Of a stretch of DNA of 64,000 bases, positions 26,101 to 28,845 are shown in pieces. A program made the position numbers and the translations under genes. The stretch is from Magnetospirillum sp. SS-4 (lineage in GTDB: Bacteria; Pseudomonadota; Alphaproteobacteria; Rhodospirillales; Magnetospirillaceae): assembly GCF_902729425.1 (NCBI RefSeq), contig NZ_LR746530.1, positions 92,166-156,165 of the forward strand. Reading direction: 5' to 3'. Under the pieces are notes generated by a model, which ran no database searches, was not told where the DNA came from, and saw nothing but the letters and a program-made list of their open reading frames with translations. The first letter of the stretch is position 1, and each line of letters begins with the position of its first letter.

Positions 26101-28780
26101 CCCCGACACCACCGGAACCGCCGCCGGAACCGGCACCAGCGTCAGCATGTCGGGCGTCAAGCCGCTGGTCTACGCCGACACCGTCACCACCCGCGAGGGA
26201 ACCATGGTGCGTGGCGGCCTGCTGGCCATCGACGGCGATCCCGACGCCGCCATGACCGCCGCCGTCGCCCAGCAGGCGAACAACGGCACCGTCGTCATCA
26301 CCGGCAGCGGCGCCAGCCTGGCCTACGCCTATACGCCCAACGACAATTTCGCCGGCAGCGACAGCTTCATGATCGGCATCAACGACGGCAGCGGCAACCT
26401 GACCTACGCCACCATCGGCGTCCTGGTGCGCCAGGTGCATCAGGCGCCGCAGATCAGCGGCGCTACGTCCTACACCACCGATTGCTGCGGCGCCCAGGTC
26501 CTTGGCCTGACCGTCACCGACGACATCGGCGACGTCGGCTATCAGAAATACCAGCTGGAGCTGGACGCCGGACACGGCATCATCACCCTGGCCGCCACCG
26601 GCGGGCTGACCTTCGGGTCGGGAACCGTCAACGGCTCGTCGGCCATCGTGGTCACCGGCACCCTGGACCGGATCAACGCCGCCCTGGCCACCGCCACCTA
26701 CGCCGCCGATCCCTATTGGAACGGCGGCGGCGGCGACAACCTCGCCGTCAAGGTATGGAACATTTCCGCCGATGGCGCCGGCCACACCCTGGTGACCGAG
26801 ACCGCCCTGCCGATCACCGTCGCCGACCGCACGCCGGTCGCGACCTCGGCCGCGCTGGCGGCGGCCATCGACGGCGCCGCCGTCACCGGAACCTTCACGG
26901 TGCTGGACCCCGAGGGCGCGCCCCTGACCTTCGGCACCATCAGCGGCCCCAGCCACGGCGTCCTGACCCTGAATTCCACGACCGGCGCCTACAGCTATGC
27001 CGCCAGCGACGCCAATTTCACCGGAATCGACAGCTTCACCTGGAGCGCCAGCGACGGCACCCGGACGCTTCAGCACACCGAGCGGGTCGAGGTGTACGGA
27101 CACCAGACCGCCTACGCCTTCGAATCGAACCCGCTGGCGGCCGATCCCCTCGGACTGGCGGCGCTGGACAACGCGACCCTGTGGCACAGCGCCGGCAACG
27201 ATGCCGTCGGCGGCCTGTCCCTGACCTCGTCCACCCTGTCGGTAAGCGGCGGAAGCGTCACCATCGACGTGGGGGCCTCGATCAACGCGGCGTCGCTGCT
27301 GTCGGTCGAGTCCGGCGGCAGCGTCGAACTGGCGGCCGGCGGCCTGATGACGTCCGGCGGCCTGATCAGCCTGTCCGGCGGCACCCTGACCGGCGCGGGC
27401 ACGGTGTCGCAGACCGGCGGCACCATCGCCATCCGCGGCGCCGACAATTATTTCGGCGCCGCCTACCAGAACGCGGCCGCCACCGTGCTGTTCATCGGCC
27501 ACGAGATCGATTCAGATTCGACGGTGGTGTTCGAGCACGGATTCGCCAATCAGGGAACCCTCAACCTGCATTCCGGCAATTCCTATTCGTGGTCGGGCGT
27601 CAACGTCCTCGGCGCTCTCGACAATCACGGCGTCTTGCTGTCGTCCGGCGCCGAAGCGGGCCACAACTTCATCAATGCCGCCAGCCTCGACAACAACGCC
27701 ATCTTCCAGGTGGACCGCACCCTGGAACTGACGGTCGCCGACTTCGACAACCATGGCCGGCTGATCCTGGGAGGATCGGGGACGGGGGCCGCCCTGACGG
27801 TGGCGGGATCGTCGCCGTCCACCGCCGCCCTGTTCGACAGCCACGGCAACATCCAGGGCAACGGCACCATCGACGTGACCAACGCCACCTTCGTCAATCA
27901 CGGCTACATCACCCCCGGCGCCGCCGGAATCGCCGGCACCTTGCATGTGAGCGGCGACCTGATCCTGAGCGGCGAATCGCACGTCGTCCTGGACGTCTGC
28001 CCCACCGGCATCGGTTCGGGAGCCAGCGACCAGCTATGGGTAGACGGCAACCTGACCCTGGACGGCGTCCTGCACGTCTCGGCCTCGGCCCGGCCGGACC
28101 TTCCGGTCCTGGCGCTGAACTGGGGGTCCTACGACGGGGCGTTCGATTCCATCACCGGCCTGGACAACAGCGCCGGCGGCTGGCTGCTGGACCCGGTGTT
28201 CAGCAATACCGGCCTGACGCTGACGGCGCAAACCGCCACGGTGATGACCTCGAACGCCTCGTATTCCGACACCGGCATCACCGACAGCTACGTCATCGCC
28301 ACCGGCAGCGGCAACGTCGCCCATCTGGGCGGCGGCAACGATGTGTTCATCGGCAAGGGCGGCAACAACGTGGTCGGAATCGGCGACGACGACTTCCACT
28401 TCCTCAACGGCGGCTCGGGCGGCGGCAATCAGTTGTGGTGGGAAAGCGCCGACCTCAACAAGGCGTTCGACATGACCCAGTTGCAGACCAACGCCTTGCA
28501 GAATTTCGACGTGCTGGACCTCAGCCGCGCCGGCAACGGCAGCGCCATCCTCGACCTGGCCCACATCCTGTCCATGACCAATGGCGTCAACGCCGTCACC
28601 GGCCAGGCCAACCAGCTCGTGGTGATCGGCGCCGACAGCGGCTCGGTCAGCTTCGCCGACAACGGCTGGCAGGCGGTGGGACAGGTGGAGCTGGTGGTCA
28701 ACGGCCAGCAGGACAGTTACACCCAGTACAGCAAGAACGACACCCAGGTGCTGGTCAGCAGCGACACCCATGTAAGCTGA
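2..28780 (+). CDS. Giant RTX/cadherin/LamG repeat protein, secreted, 5'-partial
   Basis: The reading frame is open from the first complete codon at the left edge, so the true start lies outside the window. More than 9,590 residues are visible. Residue numbers here count the GTG at position 14 as 1. Order seen: Ala-rich helical region (1-720); cadherin/Ig-like repeats with APVAAADSATLNEN and VNDAPVM signatures (728-1650); RTX nonapeptides of GGxGxDxxx type (1652-2740); seven-unit repeat block (2748-3121); RTX again (3123-4843); a beta-sandwich-like stretch (4856-5097); cadherin-like repeats; eleven LamG-like domains (5590-8713); cadherin-like repeats; a beta-helix-like Gly/Thr/Ser stretch (9035-9370); and a C-terminal domain typical of type I-secreted proteins. 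Cysteines are very rare. It is probably a calcium-stabilised surface adhesin or biofilm matrix protein; that role is inferred from domain content. No type I ABC transporter genes lie in the window. Confidence 0.93.
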   Translation, partial: NAQAVLTHYNANNDPDFAGTLTEFLASAGFEAAALAARTAGAITTAWETALNGIAAAYDSIIEAEGTLAGLDTLADTALGDAQAAATLAGQKAADATANADTAEAQDAIADATSDDGVAATAAATAAAAAKDAADAAFAARTQVAIAAAKVSTVANLQTQIGADVSDAATLVSSAVNKTTILAAITSATDYHAAADANRTLAQADIATIASAVGTSGDANTAAGRLATLTALYNTWVVNQTAAASADPQTRALIDSAYKLAVQADGVIQSARTKAADLFDKTGSALDVEGQLAAALAAKTAAAAAATASDAVKAATDAKAAADLVAQYTVLIDSAAATATGNTGVITTQLSNATTAASVLTAATNTKVHADTAAAQAAIAATQEAIATAKAAEAKAEAALAGDAAANAANAIIADPLADISALINSAASHAALAHAAAVAASAAQDAASAASVAADAAAASAATAASGQAVGSAAARLATAAQTSATAAQASDTAATAAETAAIAADSKAADAADAAADAATDATAALARAIDAIEGDIASRALASEANKTIAQAQATLAANTYDAAGSTDDVKGRLAAVIADMQDWYNDHLTDLGTATLSTLSTLIGKAGQLDALAAARATAADAAAQLVTTADAAIDQNVIDIAALSAEATPDAADMTAAQAERADTNAQALVAANQTAIAQAATQAVLQVQANVGAIETGFANFKSQVSATIKAANAQAIKTAETGAAPVAAADSATLNENIGLATNKVTVGVLSNDTYLGTATVSAISGAANGTVVLNSDNTITYTPNKYFSGTETITYTLTNTATLNVAQSKVEDSDPDSVTLNRVFTTTGTLTVTVNHVNVAPTITNLTVVGLENTSGSQSVAFTASSFTNAYTDLNGQALSKVMISTLTAHGTLLLNGTAVTLNQEISAAQLGNLTYRPNQYYNGIDTFQWKASDGELYSSAAATGSISLQAVVTAPTVTTVSASGNENTTATLQQVPLSITVADADTSDFIKSVVITGVPANVSLSAGTMTSSGTWSLTAAQLTDLKLIPAQNYNGSFDLTVTATSADLTDVNKTSKTVKTLHVDVAPGLSAPTVVLSAAGTEASTGIAHAAPIAITTADTVNSIKISGLPAGTSLSLGTTALTAVGGTYTLSGSSNLAALNDTLATLKINTPAYFNGTVSLNVAVLVSDGGLSQTYASVKPFVIAPVASAATLTTPTAAGAETALGAVIPLSVSAVNADTSDDSLTIRISGLPAGATLSAGTLSGGTYTLTPAQLSGLAMQVPAYFNGPVDLTVQAVTVDGASTQTATSTLHVDVANTASLPTITAPAASGNQDGDIALSLSVANPDTSDTVAVKIFGLPAGATLSAGTLSDGTYTLTPAQLSGLSLTPAAGYYGSSTLTVQAISTDGSASQTATSPLLLEVLHPNEAPSISVGGSFSVGEDSPSSLSGLSMSDPDSLPTDDVLVTLTVEHGVLTLSTTGLTFTVGDGAGDATMTFTGAKTAVNDALATLSYLGNPDFNGSDQLTVTIDDLGHFGTGGPLTATETLSFTVDAVNDAPVMIGASVLDVANIATATDTAMATDVDTGDTVTYHLWDGSSPTGSLVTLHGTVTIDSVTGVYTYTPAPATSEMEVGDSQADSFQVVAMDSHSELSSPVTVNVSITAPAIGTVGDDTFHSGAGDDVINGGAGSDAVVYDGQMADYAISTDAGGTLTVADGGANDGTDSLTGIETLIFADGTLTVAGGAGTQTLLGGIGVEHVTGGGGFAVIDLGDGDDSLTLAGADLAGLATLSGGLGADTLTLTGLPGLVTDSVFGQTSGFETVKLPALGGPTLSVGTQAGLSGIGTIDTSAVTGPLTLAGGGDPALDITLIGGSGDLVLPAAMSGTLTLVETGDTHVLDASAVPDSGFKGARQIGDDLALILSPAAGGGTLVVQDQFAGTGTGISHVHTGSENDPDETFIGSVGGQTTLTGGTGSEIFVSNPNVATMIGGGGDDTFFIAEADQTVIGDAAAQHGGIVGGEVNFTFATGPVVGDNLGASFAGVTTTMVDIDHIVGSAFDDTLSGGTGYVTLEGAGGDNTLSGGGTTTVSYQHAIAGIVANLSATDLTVGTITVASGTVLNGFGGTDSLTGIYRIRGSEAADVIRGGDSGFHVLDGRGGADTLIGGAGDTQFRTSLGGGATVIGGAGFNSLAFGNYMGGAVGDAAFANVSAIQTLSLYGNGTTATAASITLGTASAAAGITTVDGQGWTAGVTIDASARSNALTLRGGAGDDTLIGGAGINTLVGMNAGSGGEMEMGSSANAAITVNAAATTIVGAGGIDVIVGASQDIVFSDGTVAIRGGGATVTGGGGNDHLVVGATTTRVEAGFGDDVIMADAGDQVFAFDASQINAQDTIAGGSGVDTIALTGFAMLDDDAFANVSGVERLSLDAGATQAGLILGAEAQAAGIAAVDAALTTGSVAVDASAMSSGITLMAGSGVTSLLGGAGTDRVQVLADQADAALSSFSGGFQASFSGAYATASLMAAGVEELYFADGKSLTLAHNAGLATVIGGTGDDVIRTNWGVNVIDAGAGGSDTLISGGGSPATFRLHDGLESTDTIIGGVSSGDVIQLGGGVIADAAFANVTGIETLSLTGAATVTLGAEAQATGIMMVDASDSVGGVTIDVGSGGTPIFATGGSGDDTFTGGVGNHSFDGGDGIDTVTYGGTMAGYRIGAVNGVLTVEDINPGDGDDGVDTLANVEQLLFTDGTLSVAMGNGSLGTLTAAGTLALVNTVTTSNQEMPHVAALSGGGYVVTWRSIAQDGDSWGVYAQRYDAAGAPVGVETLVNTTTGSEQWGETVAGLAGGGFVVLWHSNGQDGSDWGVYGKVFDANGVPNAAGEFLVNTTTTGFQAWPAVTALADGGFMATWDGGNPRQIYGKRFDADSSMVVDEFQISTNTVADPVESLITLPGGDMVVFWHADGQETGASPTSGVFAQRFSPSGAKVGSVFQVNTTEASVQHGAAAQPLSGGGFVAMWHSDQQDGDNYGVIGRVYDSSGVPGAEFIVNTTTAGFQAYPAVTALPDGGFLAVWDAYPPASTAHNVFGQRFSALGQKVGSEFQITTDNFTGEHHPVITTLTNGDVVVAWYAPDADQTGIYTQRYTLTGGVADGATLTGGDGADQINVGSGIAAIDAGMGDDTIALAVGGLTSALTVNGGSGVDTIALTGFAMLDDAAFANVSGLERLSLDSGATQAGLILGAEAQAAGIVAVDAALTTGSVAVDASAMSSGITLMAGGGVTSLLGGAGTDRVQVLADQADATLSSFSGGFQASFSGAYATASLMAAGVEELYFADGKSLTLAHNAGLATVIGGTGDDVIRTNWGINVIDAGAGGSDTLISGSGGPATFRLHDGLESTDTVIGGASSGDVIQLGGGVIADAAFANVTGIETLSLTGAATVTLGAEAQAAGIAVIDTAFNSSAVTINAAAMSSGITIFDGAGSDTVIGGNFIQFNMPGPAETVTVAGGTVAISSGGSDDLLSGANVWLDYGGGDHLSVNSNGTEIIGAVADDNLIVGTGVAYADGSFGNDTITLQNGGMTLAVAGVETLIGGDGNDAVTLAGEFSGGSIDLGGGIDTLILTNLPGSTVADAAFADVSGVERLALAAGVTTATIALGAEAQAAGIAAVDAALTTGSVAVDASAMSSGITLMAGSGVTSLLGGAGMDRVQVLADQADATLSSFSGGFQASFSGAYATASLMAADVEELYFADGKSLTLAHNAGLATVIGGTGDDVIRTNWGINVIDAGAGGSDTLIGSGGPTTFRLHDGLESTDTIIGGVSSGDVIQLSGGVIADTAFANVTGIETLSLTGAATVTLGAEAQAAGIALVDASDSVGAVNVNHAGGGPGIQIRGGSANDILVGNGVAMDDASPYFPDFLDLSAATGAVTADLTAGSASGSGIGADSVSGFHAVIAGWYGNTLTGSAAGDLFWTTHLASLGTGDTIHGGTGADALQVNATTDLRGATIDGIEMITAGASQGLNLTVNLSQLSAMAASALTEGTGVLGIDFGLDAAPTSLTIAVDGSGSLTDILNTSSPQLYNLDRVILDASALTTGQTLGEGINTVTTILGGSGNDTISVHAGVVHDGWILDGGGGSDTVLVADGGLVDLTQATLNGVETIAIQAGNSAATVALTLGQAAGVTLDGGNTDSALTVDLRLADGGATFDAATLALVNWGAEDALRITGGGGDDTITGGSGNDVFGISGGADTIDGGGGDDLLDLYGLSGGATVNLASGTVMSSLGTTAVSSVERVADSADVDTLIGGFGADVFQLHGGVHEADVIDGGSGGDTIWLSQGADLRAASIASIETLAVNGSYSTVTLGKDQFGTGLSSALQLTGTGIGSRLEVEVLTAGFDASGFTFANWTDLSDWSTSNGNSVKLNAASASGLVTLTGSSGADYLLGSGYADTLTGGAGADKMDGGGGNDVFQLFANDAQAGETIIGGGGLDTIRLMGGNDLRGVGFTDVETLSLNGYSAMIRADQIPSGSVLSVVAGTGNETLYVYGDDSVGTDFRTVIGNLSLSGFAIGDRVSFIGGSGDDVLKSTMVIDALDGGEGNDTLIATSGADTFLGGGGDDLFDFTTSGLNLGVGTTISGGDGFDTLQANGNGANGSSNYSFYSNSISISGIERIVVRDTQYTFNSADFNGQAVEFQGLGALGTASAQLVFKMTGGASADLSQLTFGGTIPVSVTLDYAGSAMAGDMVALVGSTIGDSIVGGVANDTITGGLGADILAGGSGADVYRYTAATDSTGADTDVINGFVSGQDVIRFEGIGGIVYDSTAYSWQGSLAASLGAISAIDNKLVFFTDGTDGWLHVKGAGTGTSFDGTLIKLAGIIAPPSPSSLDGVTPNAAPVLTQVGTQTTLYTFDNLIAGQTIDGQDGWVANTTDLTGVAAATASGDYAGSTAFIAGNSGGNTTRGASHLSNGSLMMPSLTQGTNLALEFDMSHNYWGSSFRVGHDANANGSILEYGPNHETPNVGEQAIGLFLNPQGSSLTLFAADGTPTTIAFTPPGQWLRFHIDLDTGANGGQGTVSLSYRDLSNSGPWTPITGLQGLDAHLDWVSSTATNPTLWNGVQFWGESGTFAIDNISMTNSPLSPIAEDSGDGAGNAGTLVSALLAGHGSDANVGTVLGAAITWADDTHGDWEYSTDGGATWADMGMVSGTAARVLDAAARVRFVPDSDFSGNVGLMFRAWDRSDNAASGSTVDLTAADPVYGAYSTLTANATLAVTPVNDAPVLSGVTHGAQMTPSLLLNAEPGMVRSGHVVATDADIVTGDILTYSLGGGTLTAHGTVTIDSMTGTFNYQANAGYQGSDSFSVTVTDRHGGSDTETINVAVYPYHSLTIPGTIIPHVSQGGTLSIGAAYLKALETLPVDDSTIVYTLTDTVDHGTLTLSGASLGVNGTFTQAQINQGLVKFAADAGYAGTDMFMASLSDGIGGTGSGSFSLSIYAGTNEAPVISTGALTADQGAITAIGAGQLNATDANTANGMPASQLVYTITALPAHGALMVNGAVLSVGSTFTQADVNNGGGGMAGLKYFSDGSSYHPGDFFSVTVSDGQTTTAAASVTIGIDAVDQAPVAGNGAGHARYFDGTSPSSIIVADPNNRLAFTDSVTLEAWIKPDWTESPGARTLFAKGMSTLSMDYGLLVKEGPDAESFTLVPVVNGVELAESSIVFGNDAWHHVALSLNAATGVAMVYVDGVAADPASFAAGSLPATMSNLHIGQSPAGSSFYRGLVDEVRIWHDVRTEAEITAGMTGRLSGFETDLAGYWRLDEQSGSIVADLTPSQLHGTTATGYTPEVSDRAPVTPTLDAGGNGQLTGFDPESGSLTYVIVDQPTHGTITLNPSTGAFVYTPDFGFDGADRITYKVFDGTHYSAPAVADLIPLDVNDAPLLHGVSARGGALVMNGGVAGATAAMPSSLFPSVAATFEFDVNLNVANVTQQLISLSSTQSPTDKMIIGVNASGHIYVQEGNTSQVSTATLSPDGWHHVSVSVSIETGVATIVVDGQGYGHVDAFPISLMNVDRISIGGPADGSAIETLNGMIDNVRVWSTERTPLEMAAQAGVSPTGDEPGLVAAWTFDAAGGGMVADLTGRHPLTLSGGAATLAPPVEAMHFNGSSQLATTSVVSFADHTVETWIRTGSGASQAQIIGTHDPATDGGASLYLMSGGTLRVQVQTGAGDYQTWDTSTPVADGQWHHVAYSFDSVGKTAVIYVDGVAQATTPGGGGSLGTLAVTGKELDIGSAQNLSLRFTGDLGDVRIWNDIRTGAEISGGMNRDMIGDEPGLLYNWVVEAGGLVRTTPSAIGVGLSGITMIADGAPSGALTEPTLREGTTLNGRAVAFDLDGDTLTFSMATGGDPLHGSLTVNPDGTYAYTPTAGYVGGDSFTLRVTDGTLSAERTIAVTVTDSTVVHGVASATGVLFADGAGQAALARLDSRDFSANQASIEFDVSLSGAVSGTQRLVALANYNGVADLEVTANNDGYISLRLGATSVASAEFEYQDWNRVTVTFDGAGANLYLNGRLVGGSTTGVTADMLTDAGKLLIGPETSATSLSAMFDNVKLWNRTLNPDEIAGGGDIPATGLVGHWSFDQPGSTAENLAGNSWSDLTLSSSAHIGQPPLRAARFDTGQAVDIAGGLASGTGPVTYEAWVRTTMVGTGTILSLGDTSSATGGVSMIVDDGQLALMNHLGTQIVTSTAVINDGMWHHVVVTMVGQDARVYVDGALDTMLASAEPALNITNGAGRIGSCLDSGTPNPFTGDIADVRVWNVALTSGAVERNMNTQLTGQEAGLVGYWKLDEGGGATAYDLAGTAQNGTYSGTPAWVTADHGDLTGGGIVKTALTFAGDQAANAGDIFDLGRGDFCIEAWVRPTSITGEHVIVSKDAVGATQPGFSLRLDEGIPVLSVAGTDMVFGNVALTASLWTHVSVSRWNDMYMLTVNGQPVGVVQGPDLNLANDYDLLLGARAGSGGTGIDNATSFQGQIAGVRLWNDSRDPEDIAENMYRADIADHDLVASWTGDGVADASGNNHVLTLDGATVAAVAGTLYLGDSILEIDRNQPYHGTLLATDDSGAALTYSVATNPEHGAIALNADGSFAYTPNAGYVGPDKFVLKVNDGRGDTTKEVMLTVRDTTDILGARQQDAVLAFKAGQTAAIANTGAMALLGQGDFTIEAWINPVTIAGAQTLVSKGSGGEALSLSLVAGKLSFTVTDNSVTSTVQAPAALTAGQWAHVAVTRHGSEFALFVDGQQMAADTIAGITSLLPAGSLTLGGSFTGMMDEIRVWDRGRTAFEIADSAHERIDYDNGLIAQLNGQDYGGNIFEDQSGNYDVDLSTGLAPNTSSPLNKALHFDGSASVNIGNNLGLSTGPLTMEAWIRCETLGSNKAIMAVGSGASHNGLALFVGPTGKLGVEMSGWGDVQGNAVVADGNWHLVTASIASNGAVSFYVDGIADGTGSIPFTYDLTAGVARIGTSYDGTAYTFVGDIADTRIWGSIRTAAEIQGSMNTQLTGSEGSLLGNWQMNEIVGGTAVVDVASVPHNGTIIGTVTVIDNGGPRIVEPPSAAMHLASGTVIDLGNTTVPQGVHDFTFETWVRTSATGQAQNLYVAGNGSASSEFLVNTTTASIQDQPSVTGLDGGGFVATWRDFSQSGDDTSSYAIRGQLFTASGAKSGGEFVVNTTTASHQEEPSVAKLDGGGFVVTWTDSSFSGGDTSLYAVRGQMFNASGTKTGSEFLVNTTVDNAQDQSSVTGLDGGGFVATWRDYSQSGGDASSYAVRGQLFDSSGAKTGGEFLVNTTTTGGQYAPSTAAIDGGGFVVTWFDASATGGDTSGNAVRGQIFDSSGAKSGGEFLVNTTTLNGQLAPSVSNLAGGGFVVTWEDFSQTGSDTSDYAVRGQVFAAGGTKIGNEFQVNTTTSGAQDAASVSGLANGGFVVTWEDYSQTGGDGSDAAIRGQVFNASGTKIGGEFLVNTTTSGIQNIPSVTGLTNGGFVVTWQDYSLSGGDTSAAAIRGQVFNANGEPASGQGAAIQILADGRIGIGSGFSGTGALASNDVVNDGLWHHVAVSVTGATGDYQIVIDGQTSGIGTLGTSIDLTGHAAVGSGWNAGAPGANPFVGDLADLRVWDTVRTAAQIEDAMGRQLGSVPDLVGNWHLDAVDGVSVTDSSATPHNGTVTGTLTPVSTGSPIYEQVIHADFGAPYHGVLAAESSMGAIAWAPAGGSAGTAFDTAHGTITIQGDGSFVYVPDADWHGIDSVIVEAIGAGGSITKKAIAIEVGSPVEPVGIGAAGATLQFNGTSQYAQSSAISLANTSFTFEIWANRTRTDADEMLIGQGTSASLDQSLHIGYQVNSNTFKMDFWGDAITYTDASPNLNTWVHWAGSYDAATNQAVLYKNGVEVARQAMAGDFNGTGPLTIGQAFGGNFFAGQLDEIRIFNDVRSAAEIADDYRRRDLEDADHLLAQWSMDRVLNASQGVAHPFVPDSSGAGRHLVLGSGTAYDSTVPQFVNVGGRATSFNGTSSKITVPDTGDIASLGSGDFTLEAWVNLASASGEATLLSKETAGHEFRLGVKDGSLFFQANDGLGQTLWNTGGSDYYLKAASALSVGQWSHVAVTGSGDTFTLWINGGVAATYTAAGMGELATASALAIGARVVDASSSDYFSGMISDVRVWNHARSQSDIMSYMNTRLSGDEYGLAGNWRLDDLSAGTAPDTTGTAAGTGTSVSMSGVKPLVYADTVTTREGTMVRGGLLAIDGDPDAAMTAAVAQQANNGTVVITGSGASLAYAYTPNDNFAGSDSFMIGINDGSGNLTYATIGVLVRQVHQAPQISGATSYTTDCCGAQVLGLTVTDDIGDVGYQKYQLELDAGHGIITLAATGGLTFGSGTVNGSSAIVVTGTLDRINAALATATYAADPYWNGGGGDNLAVKVWNISADGAGHTLVTETALPITVADRTPVATSAALAAAIDGAAVTGTFTVLDPEGAPLTFGTISGPSHGVLTLNSTTGAYSYAASDANFTGIDSFTWSASDGTRTLQHTERVEVYGHQTAYAFESNPLAADPLGLAALDNATLWHSAGNDAVGGLSLTSSTLSVSGGSVTIDVGASINAASLLSVESGGSVELAAGGLMTSGGLISLSGGTLTGAGTVSQTGGTIAIRGADNYFGAAYQNAAATVLFIGHEIDSDSTVVFEHGFANQGTLNLHSGNSYSWSGVNVLGALDNHGVLLSSGAEAGHNFINAASLDNNAIFQVDRTLELTVADFDNHGRLILGGSGTGAALTVAGSSPSTAALFDSHGNIQGNGTIDVTNATFVNHGYITPGAAGIAGTLHVSGDLILSGESHVVLDVCPTGIGSGASDQLWVDGNLTLDGVLHVSASARPDLPVLALNWGSYDGAFDSITGLDNSAGGWLLDPVFSNTGLTLTAQTATVMTSNASYSDTGITDSYVIATGSGNVAHLGGGNDVFIGKGGNNVVGIGDDDFHFLNGGSGGGNQLWWESADLNKAFDMTQLQTNALQNFDVLDLSRAGNGSAILDLAHILSMTNGVNAVTGQANQLVVIGADSGSVSFADNGWQAVGQVELVVNGQQDSYTQYSKNDTQVLVSSDTHVS
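2195..4960 (+). repeat. Cadherin/Ig-like domain array in the giant protein
   Basis: Several ~90-110 residue beta-rich modules lie in tandem. They carry the usual bacterial cadherin-like marks: SDNTITYTPNKYFSGTETI near 2350, TYRPNQYYNGIDTFQW near 2767 and VNDAPVMIG near 4624. A distinctive sub-repeat contains ISGLPAGATLSAG-like cores at about 3349, 3712 and 4039, each followed by a YTLTPAQLSGL-like strand. Such arrays usually form rigid Ca2+-binding extenders in giant adhesins. Domain boundaries are approximate. Confidence 0.7.
7138..7897 (+). repeat. RTX long direct repeat, copy 1
   Basis: This is the first of three near-identical in-frame direct repeats in the RTX region. It encodes DAAFANVSG-type strands, a VDASAMSSGITLMAG segment, the QADAALSSFSGGFQASF segment and GTGDDVIRTNWG. 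Copy 2 has the same 760-bp length with only scattered substitutions; copy 3 shares the last ~664 bp plus a short extension to 7928. Confidence 0.9.
8255..9375 (+). repeat. Seven-unit ~53-aa repeat block 1 (possible beta-propeller)
   Basis: Seven consecutive units each start with a variant of VNTTT, continue through a P-x-V-x-x-L-x-x-GGF-V-x-W core, then a polar loop often holding QDG, and end with VYGQRFDAxG-like strands. Unit starts are near 8255, 8420, 8588, 8741, 8912, 9074 and 9239. Each unit has the strand pattern of a four-stranded blade. The block sits between RTX repeats, and its units are more divergent than those of block 2. Confidence 0.75.
9523..10282 (+). repeat. RTX long direct repeat, copy 2
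   Basis: This copy has the same length (760 bp) as copy 1. Differences include GGG for GSG near 9769 and ATL for AAL near 9835. It lies on the other side of the first seven-unit block, so copies 1 and 2 flank that block as direct repeats. Confidence 0.9.
10889..11549 (+). repeat. RTX long direct repeat, copy 3
   Basis: This copy aligns to 7265-7928 of copy 1 with one 3-bp deletion (LIGSGGP in place of LISGGGSP, near 11308) and few substitutions. Its right end shares the VDASDSVG segment with copy 1 but not with copy 2, so copies 1 and 3 share the longer right boundary. Confidence 0.9.
16780..26150 (+). repeat. Array of eleven LamG/concanavalin A-like domains
   Basis: Each ~190-residue module has FxGxxxxxx near its start, an EAWI/EAWV strand, a WHHVAVSxxxG...YVDG core and a closing xVRIWxDxRTxxEIxxxM strand followed by WxLDE. 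Approximate starts are 16780, 17710, 18350, 19250, 19870, 20520, 21420, 22035, 22675 (interrupted by seven-unit block 2 until 24052), 24830 and 25505. Short cadherin-like spacers with GSFAYTPNAGYVG-type strands separate some modules (around 17450, 19000, 21150 and 24560). LamG folds commonly bind carbohydrate; the ligand is unknown. Confidence 0.85.
22841..24052 (+). repeat. Seven-unit ~58-aa repeat block 2, inserted within a LamG domain
   Basis: Seven highly similar units each begin EFLVNTTT or a close variant, contain GGGFVVTW, then a loop with SGGDTS, and finish with AVRGQVFNASGTK-like strands. The mean unit is about 58 residues. The block interrupts LamG domain 9: the strands before it (DFTFETWVRT, NLYVAGNGSAS) and after it (GAAIQILADGRIGIGSG, LWHHVAVSVTG) join into a normal LamG sequence when compared with the preceding domain at 22035-22640. 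The sequence is a little less G+C-rich than its flanks. Confidence 0.8.
28250..28780 (+). other. C-terminal type I secretion-like domain of the giant protein
   Basis: The last ~175 residues contain a short RTX-like turn (GGGNDVFIGKGGNN), then FDVLDLSRAGNG, an ILSMTNGVNAV segment and QLVVIGADSGSV, ending in a Ser/Thr/Val-rich tail without charged clusters. This pattern is common at the C-terminus of alphaproteobacterial RTX proteins exported by ABC/MFP/OMP systems. The assignment rests on pattern recognition only. Confidence 0.6.
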
Positions 28781-28787
28781 CAGGAAG

Positions 28788-28825
28788 AAAGGCCCGGAGC
28801 CGTCGGCTCCGGGCCTTTCATTTTT
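28788..28825. terminator. Rho-independent terminator, probably bidirectional
   Basis: A perfect 14-bp stem (AAAGGCCCGGAGCC paired with GGCTCCGGGCCTTT) with a 3-nt loop lies seven bases after the giant gene's stop and is followed by CATTTTT. On the minus strand the same stem ends in a T-rich run, so it can also terminate the convergent porin gene that ends at 28846. Confidence 0.92.
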
Positions 28826-28845
28826 CCGCCGTGACGGCTTTCCGG

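Noticed and set aside
17666-27502. A 3,278-codon open frame on the minus strand under the LamG array
   Set aside because: Same codon-phase artefact. The plus strand has eleven conserved LamG domains, while the minus frame shows only low-complexity sequence.
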